Source of the DNA: Phialocephala subalpina
Taxonomy: Eukaryota > Ascomycota > Leotiomycetes > Helotiales > Mollisiaceae
DNA: 12,159 bases
Direction of reading: 5' to 3'
Assembly: GCA_900073065.1 (NCBI GenBank)
Contig: FJOG01000015.1
Location: 716,487 to 728,645 of the forward strand
Shown here: positions 1-7,920 of the stretch, piece by piece
Numbering within the stretch: position 1 is the first letter of the stretch
Layout: each line of letters opens with the position of its first letter
The notes under the pieces: generated by a model
What the model saw: the letters and a program-made list of their open reading frames with translations, nothing else
Database searches by the model: none
What the model was told of the DNA's origin: nothing
Made by a program: the position numbers and the translations under genes

Positions 1-408
1 GAGGACGATAGTGGTTGGACACCACTATTTTGGACGGCTCAGAATGGGCACGCGGAAGTGGCAAAGCTATTGCTCGAGAAAGGCGCCGACCCAAACTCGA
101 AGGACGATAGTGGCTGGACACCACTATTTTGGACGGCTCAGAATGGGCACGCGGAAGTAGCAAAGCTATTGCTCGAGAAAGGCGCCGACCCGAACTCGAG
201 GGACAATGCTGGCTGGACACCACTATTGTGGACGGCTCAGAATCGGCACGCGGAAGTAGCAAAGCTATTGCTCGAGAAAGGCGCCGACCCGAACTCGAAG
301 AACAATGTTGGCTGGACACCACTGTTGTGCGCGACTCAAAATGGGCACGCAGAGGTGGCAAAACTATTGCTTGAGAAAGGCGCCGACTCGGGCTCGAAGG
401 ATATTTAA
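1..408 (+). CDS. Ankyrin-repeat protein, C-terminal end (5' end outside window)
   Basis: Frame 1 is open from the first base to TAA at 406-408, giving 135 residues. The ATG at 58 lies inside a repeat and is very unlikely to be the true start. The protein is four 33-residue ankyrin repeats (residues 2-34, 35-67, 68-100, 101-133) plus two residues. Each has the canonical features: G-W-T-P-L, then A/T-Q-N-G-H-A-E-V in the first helix region, then K-L-L-L-E-K-G-A-D-P-N. Ankyrin repeats bind protein partners. In filamentous fungi such near-identical arrays commonly form the C-terminus of NLR-like proteins (NACHT or other STAND NTPases with HET, patatin or nucleoside-phosphorylase N-termini). The N-terminal domain is not visible, so NLR membership is inference. 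The last repeat is the most divergent (L-C-A-T, G-S-K-D-I end), as expected for a capping repeat. No RIP-type stops occur, so the gene may be functional. Confidence 0.9.
   Translation, partial: EDDSGWTPLFWTAQNGHAEVAKLLLEKGADPNSKDDSGWTPLFWTAQNGHAEVAKLLLEKGADPNSRDNAGWTPLLWTAQNRHAEVAKLLLEKGADPNSKNNVGWTPLLCATQNGHAEVAKLLLEKGADSGSKDI
4..399 (+). repeat. Tandem 99-bp ankyrin units (4 copies visible)
   Basis: Units lie at 4-102, 103-201, 202-300 and 301-399. By direct comparison units 1 and 2 differ at 4 of 99 bases, and units 2 and 3 at about 6. Unit 4 is more divergent. Such identity at DNA level, including synonymous sites, indicates recent unit duplication or ongoing homogenisation. The array probably continues to the left of the window. 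Confidence 0.95.
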
Positions 409-1919
409 CCCCTAAGACTATGGACAGGTTGGTCTCCCGTCCCTATGCCGACAAAAATGCTCGAATCTTGACTTGTATCGATTTGACAGTGGGTCTGTTC
501 AGCACGTCTAGCCTGTCGAGCGTCCGACAGTCTCCGCAAAATGCTTCATTGTCTCCATGTTGCGTGGGTTCGATATAGTAGACAAACTCGAGGATAATAC
601 TATATAAGTCCCACGGCAAACGCGCAAAAGACAACCTAAGGTACATAAAGAGAGAGTTTCCGGTGCAATCGACGACATCGACGACAAAGTTCTGCAATTA
701 AAGTATTACGACACAAGACAACGAGCAAATCGACGACTCGCTTATAAGCCGCCCCAATTTGGCATATTCGCAGAACAAAGTGTAACACCGCTACTCTACG
801 AACTCCCGGTGCGCAATCCTTCAAATGCAAGCAAGTCAAATTCCTTAGGCCCTCGCAACCGCGCATCGCCCAAGAAGAAGTCAATCGCAATTAAGGGCGC
901 GAAGCTTCGAGGAATTTCAAAGTCTAAACGCGAGGGGACAAATCGTCCGAAAAAATCGAAAAAGGGATCGAAGGGCTAAGTACATACAAACTTAATAGTT
1001 ATTTAACACCGCTTCGCGTCTATGCATAGCTTCGTAAGGATAATGCGATTATTTGACTGATTTACTGCGTTGAAGTATTGCAAAATGCCTTCACTAGTAA
1101 GCGGACTTCGCCACCCAATAACGAGCACTTAGTACGCACGATCCTCTATATACGAACGTCCAAAAATCTCGTTAAATAGTAAAAGTTACGACGTATTAAT
1201 ACAACTTATGATTCGCGGCTTCAAATCGGGGAGTATAAACGTAGTGTGTAAGTATATTCGAAGAGTTTAAGAGTAGGCAAAAGATGCTATTTACTAGTCT
1301 TTCTCTAAATCCAATGGGTTTATATAGATGCTAAGGAATACTCCATTATTGCTAGTGTCACCTAAACAAAGAGAGAGAATGCGAGAAGGGCTATATATCT
1401 TAGTGATATAAACGTGGATGTTTTCATGGTACTATATAATGGATGCCTTCGTTAACACTTTTCAAGGTCCGTCGAGAAGACTATAGAGTCTATCGAAGAA
1501 ACGCTTAACGTCTTTCTTACTAAAGCTTTAGAGCGTAAAGCGATCTTTCTCAAGAAACTTGAAGCTATACTATATAACCGCCGCGGTCCGATCGCCCTTC
1601 AAACTAGCGTCCATCACCTCCTATTTCCTTTGCAACTTCTTTCGTAATAACTCATTTGCGTCCCGAAAAGTTCTATCAACGGGTTTCCACTCTGCGATCT
1701 CGGATAATATTATCATCAGAGACCAAACATCGTCGGACCAAAGGGATTGGCCTGCCTAATACTCGGGGTGTTCGTAGATACTGAGGGAAGAGGGACGTCC
1801 CTAATCTAGAAGGTAAGGATTGAGCGATGTGGAGTAGGAAAGGAAGACGATGGAGCCAGCGGCGCCAGTTATTGAATGCATCTTTTCCGTCAAACGACTG
1901 AAAGATGCAAAGCCAAAAT
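409..1919. other. Degenerate region with stop-poor frames, no confident gene
   Basis: No recognisable gene was found. Several + strand frames are unusually open but lack usable starts. Frame 2 from 608 to the TAA at 977-979 runs about 120 codons with no ATG and encodes a strongly basic tail rich in K, R and S. Frame 1 from about 900 to the TAA at 1645-1647 is interrupted mostly by TAA/TAG. Its last part (1261-1647) reads like protein, with an acidic/basic amphipathic stretch (E-K-T-I-E-S-I-E-E-T-L-N-V-F-L). All three + frames are partly open between 540 and 980 because of TCG/CGA-rich composition, so openness alone is weak evidence. This may be an old gene or transposon remnant, or the former 3' flank of the ankyrin gene. 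Confidence 0.4.
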
Positions 1920-2379
1920 TCAAGGACCTTCTCCTTGATGTATTGCATAAAGCAGATGTGCAGCCACATAGTCCTCGCCGTTGATCTGACCACCTTCAAT
2001 GACCTGTCCCCATTCCCCCCAACGTTGGGCTCTAGCGTTGATGTGATGGGTACTTTGCGTAAAAGTATTACCACCTGGGCTAAGTGGTGGATTGTAATAC
2101 TCGTTCTGCTTATACACAGGTTCCGGTATGCTTCTACCGATGTGTCGATTGTCCTGGTACATTACTTCGTACAATTCTCCATACTGGGGTCTTTCAGGTC
2201 TTGGTGATGGTTCAACGTACACGTATCCGCCTTCCTGATTCTGCCACGATCTCGTGCACGCAGTCAGGGTGTCTTCTTACCTGCCCTACCCTAGGGTGGT
2301 TCTCTGGCCAAAAATCTGGTGACTTGCTAGATAAGGGTCTCTCCTTAGTTGTCAATGGAGGAGACCTGACATGGCTAGC
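1920..2379 (-). CDS. Hypothetical protein, C-terminal part, probable two exons (5' end unresolved)
   Basis: On the minus strand an open frame of 107 codons (2240 down to TGA at 1920-1922) is joined in phase to an upstream open stretch of 33 codons (2379-2281) if the 40-nt segment 2241-2280 is removed as an intron. The joined protein is rich in Pro, Gly, Tyr, Asn and Gln, with motifs such as P-S-P-R-P-E-R-P-Q-Y-G-E-L-Y and Y-Y-N-P-P-L-S-P-G-G-N, and reads like real coding sequence. There is no signal peptide, transmembrane segment or known domain. The region keeps normal CpA/TpG content, so it is not RIP-mutated. Upstream the same frame is closed by TGA at 2380-2382 but is open again from 2383 to 2520. 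A further exon, a nonsense mutation, or a pseudogene are all possible. Family not recognised. Confidence 0.4.
2241..2280 (-). other. Candidate spliceosomal intron (40 nt)
   Basis: On the minus strand the segment begins GTAAGA, contains CTGAC (a good fungal branch site) 22 nt before the end, and ends GCAG. Removing it joins two open frames in phase, while leaving it in creates an in-frame TGA. It is short for an ascomycete intron, so confidence is moderate to low. Confidence 0.35.
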
Positions 2380-2699
2380 TCATTTGTGCTCAGACAGCAT
2401 GGCACGACAGAACCGAAAGGTTGTCCACGGTTCATAAAGAACATGCATCCGAATCAGCATTCTATTGTGATTTGCCAAGGTTGTTTGGAAGGCGACAATT
2501 GTGTTGGTTGTCTCGTTGGTATCCGAAGACTATCACTGATTGGTGCCGCGTGGCAGATGAATCATCCATGTCATATCTGCCTGCCCGTTTGTCCAAGACT
2601 TATCCAACATCTTCATTCCATTTCTCCAACGAGGGAGCAAATAACTTCAACTCACAGTGACTGATCCCTTTTCTGAATACCTGAGAACAATTAAGAGTC

Positions 2700-2882
2700 A
2701 TGGCAGAAAAACAGAGGAAGTCCGCAAACGACAAACCTCAGTCCTCTCCGCAGCCTCGTCCATCACAACAATCAACTGCAAGCAAATCGAGTTTCAATGT
2801 TCCTCAAATGCCAAAACAATCAGCTGGCTATGATGCTCCTGGTACAGATGTGCTACAGAACGGAACTTGTCCAAAATATTGA
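2700..2882 (+). CDS. Small hypothetical ORF (60 aa)
   Basis: ATG at 2700 has a purine at -3 and G at +4, a favourable eukaryotic context, and runs 60 codons to TGA at 2880-2882. The product is hydrophilic, rich in Ser, Pro, Gln and Lys (for example P-Q-S-S-P-Q-P-R-P-S-Q-Q-S), and looks disordered. It has no signal peptide or known domain. CpA/TpG content is normal here: hand count over 2701-2820 gives (CpA+TpG)/(ApC+GpT) of about 21/13. It converges on the exonuclease pseudogene and would overlap its tail if that gene ended at 2853. It could be the N-terminal exon of a lost longer gene. Not recognised. Confidence 0.3.
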   Translation: MAEKQRKSANDKPQSSPQPRPSQQSTASKSSFNVPQMPKQSAGYDAPGTDVLQNGTCPKY

Positions 2883-2930
2883 AACACTGAATCTTTTAAA
2901 CACATTATATAGGCCCTTATCAATGCCATC

Positions 2931-3668
2931 CTATGCCCAGCCCAATGGTCCCAAAGCCATATGTTTTCCGACGCCGTTGAACGTTGCTGTATGTGATAAG
3001 TCCACTCGTTCTTTCGTAGTCTTTTGCACTTTCTCTGCCTATCTCGAAATCATTTTGGAATCGTAGTACTGCTATAACTTTGGCATGAATTGGACGTCTT
3101 GAATACAATATAACAATATATCGTTGGATAGTGGACGATCATTAAATACTTCGTAATTTCTACTACGCCCGGGAGCGAACAAGTTCCGTCCTTTCTCTTT
3201 TACTCCTTTCCACGCCTGTTTCTTACTAGTAGTCAAGGACAAATCTCTCTCGATACACTTCGATAGCCTACAAACGAACTTCTTGGACAAGTATCGTATT
3301 GCGAGTTCTATGAGTTAGATGTTATGAATACTAGCAAGATTGATACTAAAATGGCTGAAGAGTGCATTAGAGTCGTTACGGACGTCGAAGAAGACTTTGG
3401 GAACGGAGCCAGACTCGAGAATCCCTTTCAGAGTTTGGCCGGTGGCTCTAACGGTCGAAAACGCTTTGTCGCCGAGAGTGTGGATGTCGATTAGGTACAT
3501 CCGATTGTCTGGGGAGACGAGTAATTAGAGGATGGATATAGAGCCGTATCGTGACAAATTAACCCCTTTAAGATCCACATACAATGACGGCGGACTAGTA
3601 GGCAAATCGGTCAAAGCATCAATAAGATTTGCCATAGCGGTGCATGTGTCGATAATGTTGCTGGCCAT
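2931..3668 (-). pseudogene. 3'-5' exonuclease (DnaQ/WRN-type, RNase H-like fold), RIP-damaged
   Basis: One minus-strand frame can be read from ATG at 3666-3668 to about 2931, close to 245 codons, without a frameshift. It matches the ascomycete single-domain 3'-5' exonuclease family. Around motif I it has L-Y-V-D-L-K-G-V. The motif II region reads V-F-F-D-V-R-N-D-S-N-A-L-F. Then come K-C-I-E-R-D-L, V-K-E-K-G-R-N-L-F-A-P, Y-E-V-F-N-D-R-P-L and the motif III segment Y-C-I-Q-D-V (Y-x3-D). Family members hydrolyse nucleic acid from the 3' end. In-frame stops are TAA (3525-3527, 3315-3317) and TAG (3072-3074, 3039-3041, 2931-2933), at positions where Gln or Trp fit the family. The motif I Glu reads Lys (GAA to AAA), which would abolish metal binding. 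Both changes are typical of RIP. The exact end is uncertain: 2931, or 2853 if that TAG is also a mutation. Confidence 0.87.
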
Positions 3669-3780
3669 TGCAGGGGTGGGTTTGCTGATGGAGAAGGTGA
3701 TGATTAGGTAGGGGATTGGGAGATTTCTGATGAGAGGAATCTGGAAGAGTGGTAGTAGAGCTGGGATATAGAGGTGGTAG
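3669..3780 (-). promoter_or_regulatory. Pyrimidine-rich leader upstream of the exonuclease start
   Basis: Read on the minus strand, the 55 nt before the ATG at 3668 are C/T-rich with few G residues, ending ACCCACCCCTGCA just before ATGGCC. Pyrimidine-rich 5' leaders are common in filamentous ascomycetes, and the ATGG context supports this start. No TATA box or specific factor site can be assigned. The stretch has escaped visible RIP. Confidence 0.35.
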
Positions 3781-5137
3781 CAGCGTTTAAGAAAAGATAT
3801 GGCATTCGCCTCGAATGTTTCTCAAGGGGACAAGACATATTTGAGAATATGAAAGAGATTGATTAATGTATGCTGAAGCGTCCAAGCTAATGCAGTGCGC
3901 TGAAAGTATGAAGTGTTGCAGCTGGTCAACGCTGGCATTAGGCGTAAAAAGCATACGTGGTGTTGACGCTTTTGTTCTGCCACGAGTTGTCTGCCAATGA
4001 ATTTGTCTCTAAATGCAAGACGTCGAAAGAATCCCATTACGCTAAGGGTATTCAATCCCTACCTAGAACGAAACCAGAGATATTTGAGAGATGTTCACGC
4101 CGGGGCTAGGACCGCTTCGACTTGCAGTTCTCTTCGAAAGTGCATCTCTACCCACAGAAGCCCCATTTTATTGAACTAGTAATGATTGACATCAGAGTCG
4201 TAGTGCGGGGTCGCTATTATTCTGTCGTGCTATGAATTCATCCAAGTCCGGGGTTGTCTTCGGATTACCCACCCCTATCTTTGGTTCCGTGAATAGAGGC
4301 CTCCTGTGCGATGTGCAACAAAACTGCAGCCTCTATTCGATATAGTCTCGCGTGATGCACTACATCGAGCGTCGCCGTGTCCCCGATTATACGCAGCTAA
4401 ATCAAAGGGCTTAGAAGATGCGGATTCCGTGATAGCCTCAAGAGACCTATTCAACCTTGACGAGGACGATAATCGAGTAATCACTAATGACGATCTCCGA
4501 GAAACTTAGATCAATAACGATACGATTAATATTCCGACTAAGTTCGACGTTTCTTTCCTATTACCGCCGCCTACGATGCCGAATACCCCGTGCACTTCTA
4601 TCGTAGACGATATATAGATGCTCTCGATCCCAAGTAGTCAATATAAGCGAGTTTAGTTTTAGCGTTTACTGCGAGTTCGAGTGCGAGACCACGTTCGCCT
4701 TCTCATTTCTACAACTCGATAACACTTTAGCAAAAAGCGTGTACTACAATCGTTATACGTCACAGCCCCTTACGACCCCTACTCACCTTCCCAGCAAATC
4801 TTTTGATACCTTGTCCGACTTATTCGAGCTGGTTAAAGACAGCTCCGCGTTTGCGTTTTTTGACCACCAGTTGCGAGGCGGCTAGATTAACTAATGGAGG
4901 GCTGGGACGGTCAAGGACCCTCATAGGGAGGGGCGGGGACGAGGTTATTTAGGTTGGCAGATGCTCGCTGCTGGTCGATAAGTCTGTATATGAAGGGCCA
5001 AAGCCTCTCTAGTCACGGAGAGGGCGGGATTTGCTGCCTCAAGGCTCCTTTCGAGTCTTTTAGACCGAATCTTTGCCTTTGCGTATCCGTTCCCACCCAT
5101 TATAAGTATACAAAAGTCGTGCCACCATTGCCTTCAT
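3781..5137. other. About 1.36 kb with no supported gene
   Basis: Only short frames occur, such as 3822-4055 (-) and 4306-4509 (+), and none has recognisable motifs. From 4306 to about 4900 the + frame 1 is moderately open (about seven stops in 200 codons), which is close to chance. From about 4180 onward CpA/TpG begin to thin out and CGA/TCG/TAG words dominate, marking the start of RIP-type mutation. A G+C-richer patch lies at 4890-5060 with G-run words (GGGAGGGGCGGGG near 4926). It abuts the 3' end of the next pseudogene and may be its 3' flank. Confidence 0.4.
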
Positions 5138-6320
5138 TTATTCTTTAGTATAGTCTTCAAGACCGGCCTTTAGAGCCTCTCTGAGGGTTTCTACTAGTAG
5201 ATAATCGTCTAAGTTAATAACATGGCTTGAGCCGTCACTAAACAGGTCGTTATATGTCAAACGCCGGGATAACTCTTCTAAGGACTCCTGGGCCGCGTTA
5301 TCACAAGTCCAATACAATTATTCTCCGATTGGTTTAATTTCTCTAGAGTCTAAGGTGTCTCGACGATAAATATAAAAAGTTGCGGAACGATAGACGTATA
5401 ACAGGAAATATTTCTTATGCCAAGTCGTTAAATAATCGATAAGTTCGTTAACCTTTTATTCAAAGAGGTCTCGAAGCTCTTCAGTTATCACGCCATAAAT
5501 ATATAATCGTTAGTCATAGTATATCTCGGAGTCGTAAACTAAGTCCTTTTCCTTGGGCAATATTTCTTGATACTTTCATAGTTTTTTGAGCCCTCTTTAA
5601 ATTTAATTATTCTTTTGAATTCTTCGCTGCGGTACGTCCTTTTAATATCGATCAAGAAAACTCGATATATTTAGCGCGGCCCGTAAAGCCATCTTTTGGC
5701 GTTTGCCTCCAAGTCGTTAAAATCTTCTGTGAAACTAACCTCAATAATAATGCGGGGAGCTCTCTGGCCACGCAATTTAAGGCAATAGTCTAAATACTTT
5801 TCGCTAGGTGCGCGTCGTTAGTTGTTAAGACCTAGGAGTCTATAAGCTATAATAGATAATATTAATAGTCTTTTAGGGAAGTTAAGTTACATATAGACTT
5901 ATAAGGAACCAAATTCGCTCTAATACGGTTATTCCTTTGCGCTAAGGCTTATAACCAAGAATATATAGCCGAAGCTATATATTCATATATAAAACCGCTA
6001 TTAACTATAATTATTAACTTTTGAATAAAAAAATCATATTAATATCGGCTAATTTCCTTCTTATTAGCGGTTTATTCTTCAAAGTCTTCAAAAAAAACCG
6101 AGAAATCAAGCGTTATTTGCTTATTTTACTTTGTAATAATTTCGTCAAATCTCTCGACGGTTAATACCTTTAAGCTTTTAATACCGTCGAATGGTTTATT
6201 AAGTCTTTTAAGCTTGCTAATCAAAGGCGTAGGCATCCCCGAGGGAATAGTATCAAAAGTCGCATTCATTGGGATAATTGACAAGATCTCGTTTCTCGGA
6301 GAAATTACCACGGATTAAAA
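5138..6320 (-). pseudogene. RIP-damaged gene with restriction-endonuclease-like (PD-(D/E)XK/Uma2-type) core
   Basis: The minus-strand reading can be followed in segments with at least three frame changes. The C-terminus is clear: from about 5440 to TAA at 5138-5140 one frame reads as a coherent acidic helical tail (A-A-Q-E-S-L-E-E-L, then L-V-E-T-L-R-E-A-L-K-A-G-L-E-D-Y). From about 5820 to 5550 another frame gives R-A-P-R-I-I-I-E-V-S-F-T-E-D-F, then A-K-R-W-L-Y-G, then V-F-L-I-D-I-K. This hydrophobic-strand/E-V/helix/strand-I-x-I pattern resembles the core of fungal PD-(D/E)XK or Uma2-like nuclease-fold proteins of unknown function. Upstream (6311-5950) a third frame is open with good protein character (P-S-G-M-P-T-P-L-I-S-K-L-K-R-L). 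Most stops are TAA/TAG. The fold assignment is by motif memory. The coding status is more certain than the family. Confidence 0.6.
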
Positions 6321-6566
6321 TAAACTCGTGGAGGATTAATTCGACGCATTAAACGCTTTTAGCATGAGTATTAAAGTAACTTCGATTATATATCTTTAGT
6401 CTAACCCCTTTCGTCGCGATTTCTTTAGCGCTAATAATAATACCGCTTATATATTACTTTAGATTTCATAGATCAACCTTTTATTATCGTATTAAAAGAA
6501 CTTTAAATAAATAAAACGTAATAATACTCCTTTTCTTCTAACTTTTTTAAAGGACTAAAAACTAAA

Positions 6567-6830
6567 TTAAAGGCCGAGAAATGAGAATAACGAGTGGCAA
6601 ATAAATGCTAAAGTAATAACGTCGTAGCCCGACGAAAAGTCTTTTACTAACCACTCGTTTACATCGCTAATCATAATAGTAGGCCGCGCCAACGCCAAAA
6701 GACTCAACTTAAAGTAGCACGTCCTTAAAACTGTAAGAGTCTCAACTAAGTATCCGCCCAAAAAATGCTAATCGCAATCAAAAACGCAAAGTCTAAAAAT
6801 CATCGGTTCAATAAAGAGAGGCGATATATC
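6567..6830 (-). pseudogene. Unidentified coding remnant, possibly 5' part of the neighbouring pseudogene
   Basis: A minus-strand frame is open from about 6830 to TAA at 6567-6569 with a single TAG. It contains a plausible ATG (M-I-F-R-L-C-V-F-D-C-D) and stretches such as A-R-P-T-I-M-I-S-D-V-N-E-W-L and S-S-G-Y-D-V-I-T-L-A-F. A second minus frame across the same bases is also fairly protein-like, so the true frame is uncertain. It lies upstream of, and is co-oriented with, the 5138-6320 pseudogene. The stretch 6330-6560 between them is stop-rich in every frame I read. No family recognised. Confidence 0.25.
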
Positions 6831-6840
6831 CAATTAATTA

Positions 6841-7380
6841 CTATTATACTCTTTCACATTCCTTTAACCACCCCCATCTAGAACTGATTGGGCAGATGCA
6901 ATGCGGAGCGCCGGGCCACTCTGATAACAGCGCGGATTAGGAGTTCGGATTGATACCTGGTCAATTTGATATCACGTGTAATAATGGATACACTCATTTT
7001 GTTATTTAAAGCAGGTCACGGGTCAAATCACCAATCATTCTAATAAATTGGTAGCGGAAGAATTACTTTATTCTGACTGTAAAAGCAAGTCTCTATATAA
7101 TTTCTCAAGTAATAGGCATCCATAGGCAGCCATATTCAATAGAGTCATCCAGCCCGTAACTCAACACGTGCCTAATATGCCAAGGAGGTCAAAACAGCTC
7201 ACCGTATTCTAACACATTTTGGTTTAGTTCAAGGGTTATCTACTATTTCACTAGAGTTATATCCTTAACCTCCCGCTGATTAGCGTAAGAGGTTATCGAC
7301 TATTTCAGGCTAATGCCAATATAAGAGGATCCTTTTAAAGCGTAATTATAAATAGGGGTGGGTTAAATACCTTAGCTATT
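6841..7380. other. Less RIP-mutated island, no gene seen
   Basis: This stretch has visibly more CpA/TpG and G+C than either flank (for example 6880-6960 and 7120-7200). No open frame of useful length was found on either strand. It lies upstream of the minus-strand remnants ending near 6830 and downstream of the DUF3723 pseudogene, so it may be former promoter sequence or a single-copy insertion that escaped RIP. A short imperfect direct repeat is noted separately. Confidence 0.4.
7234..7307. repeat. 17-bp imperfect direct repeat, 57 bp apart
   Basis: GGTTATCTACTATTTCA at 7234-7250 recurs as GGTTATCGACTATTTCA at 7291-7307 with one mismatch. No gene is in the way. It could be a chance pair, a duplicated regulatory word, or a small footprint left by an insertion. 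Confidence 0.5.
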
Positions 7381-7920
7381 TTTGGGAGCCATAGGTTAAT
7401 TTTATACTATATACTTACGCAGTATTCGAGAGGCCGCAAACTCGTATCGAAGTAGCCAATTCCTTTTCTCCTCTTCAATTATATAAATAATTCGTCTCGT
7501 ACTATTTTCGAGCTCTTGTATAATCTTACTTTGAAAAGTATATATTTACCCATTATATATATTATAGCGATTTTCTTTTAAGTATTTATTTAATTGTAAA
7601 TATATAATCTTAAATTTGAAATATAATTTATATATAATAATTACTTATTTTATTATTTGTATTCTATTAGTTTTAAAAAGTTTATTTGCTATTAATATTA
7701 TCGCGATTTTATTTATTACCAACTTTTTTTTACGAGTTTATTTTAAATAATAACTAAGAAATAAAAGCTTTTAATTCTTCGTTAATATCGATTTCTTTCC
7801 TTAGAATTAAAAGTAATATATTACTTTTATTAATAATCGCAATTTAAAAATATATTAGTAAAATTAGAATATTTAAATTAATATTATATAATTTTATTTA
7901 TTCTTTTTTCCTTATATACT
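7381..7920. other. Extreme A+T stretch downstream of the DUF3723 pseudogene
   Basis: Dominated by TA, TAT and AAT words with isolated CG, and almost free of CpA and TpG, the end product expected from saturated RIP. No frame with protein character was found. It is the 3' flank of the minus-strand DUF3723 remnant. Confidence 0.55.

Noticed and set aside
443..890. Two short minus-strand ORFs after the ankyrin gene
   Set aside because: Protein content is unlike any family, and they overlap stop-poor + frames created by the same TCG/CGA-rich composition.
840..1000. + frame 3 segment ending R-R-A-K-Y-I-Q-T, reminiscent of the C-terminus of fungal pogo/Fot1-type transposases
   Set aside because: Only a few residues agree, upstream sequence shows no DDE motifs, and other frames are equally open. 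No TA-flanked terminal inverted repeats were found.
1640..1760. + strand stretch G-F-H-S-A-I-S-D-N-I-I that faintly recalls fungal kinase-like catalytic loops
   Set aside because: No glycine loop, HRD or DFG motif could be followed on either side.
2371..2664. Two overlapping + strand ORFs (2371-2664 and 2421-2660)
   Set aside because: They overlap each other and an open minus-strand frame, and neither shows a recognisable motif. At most one could be real and none can be preferred.
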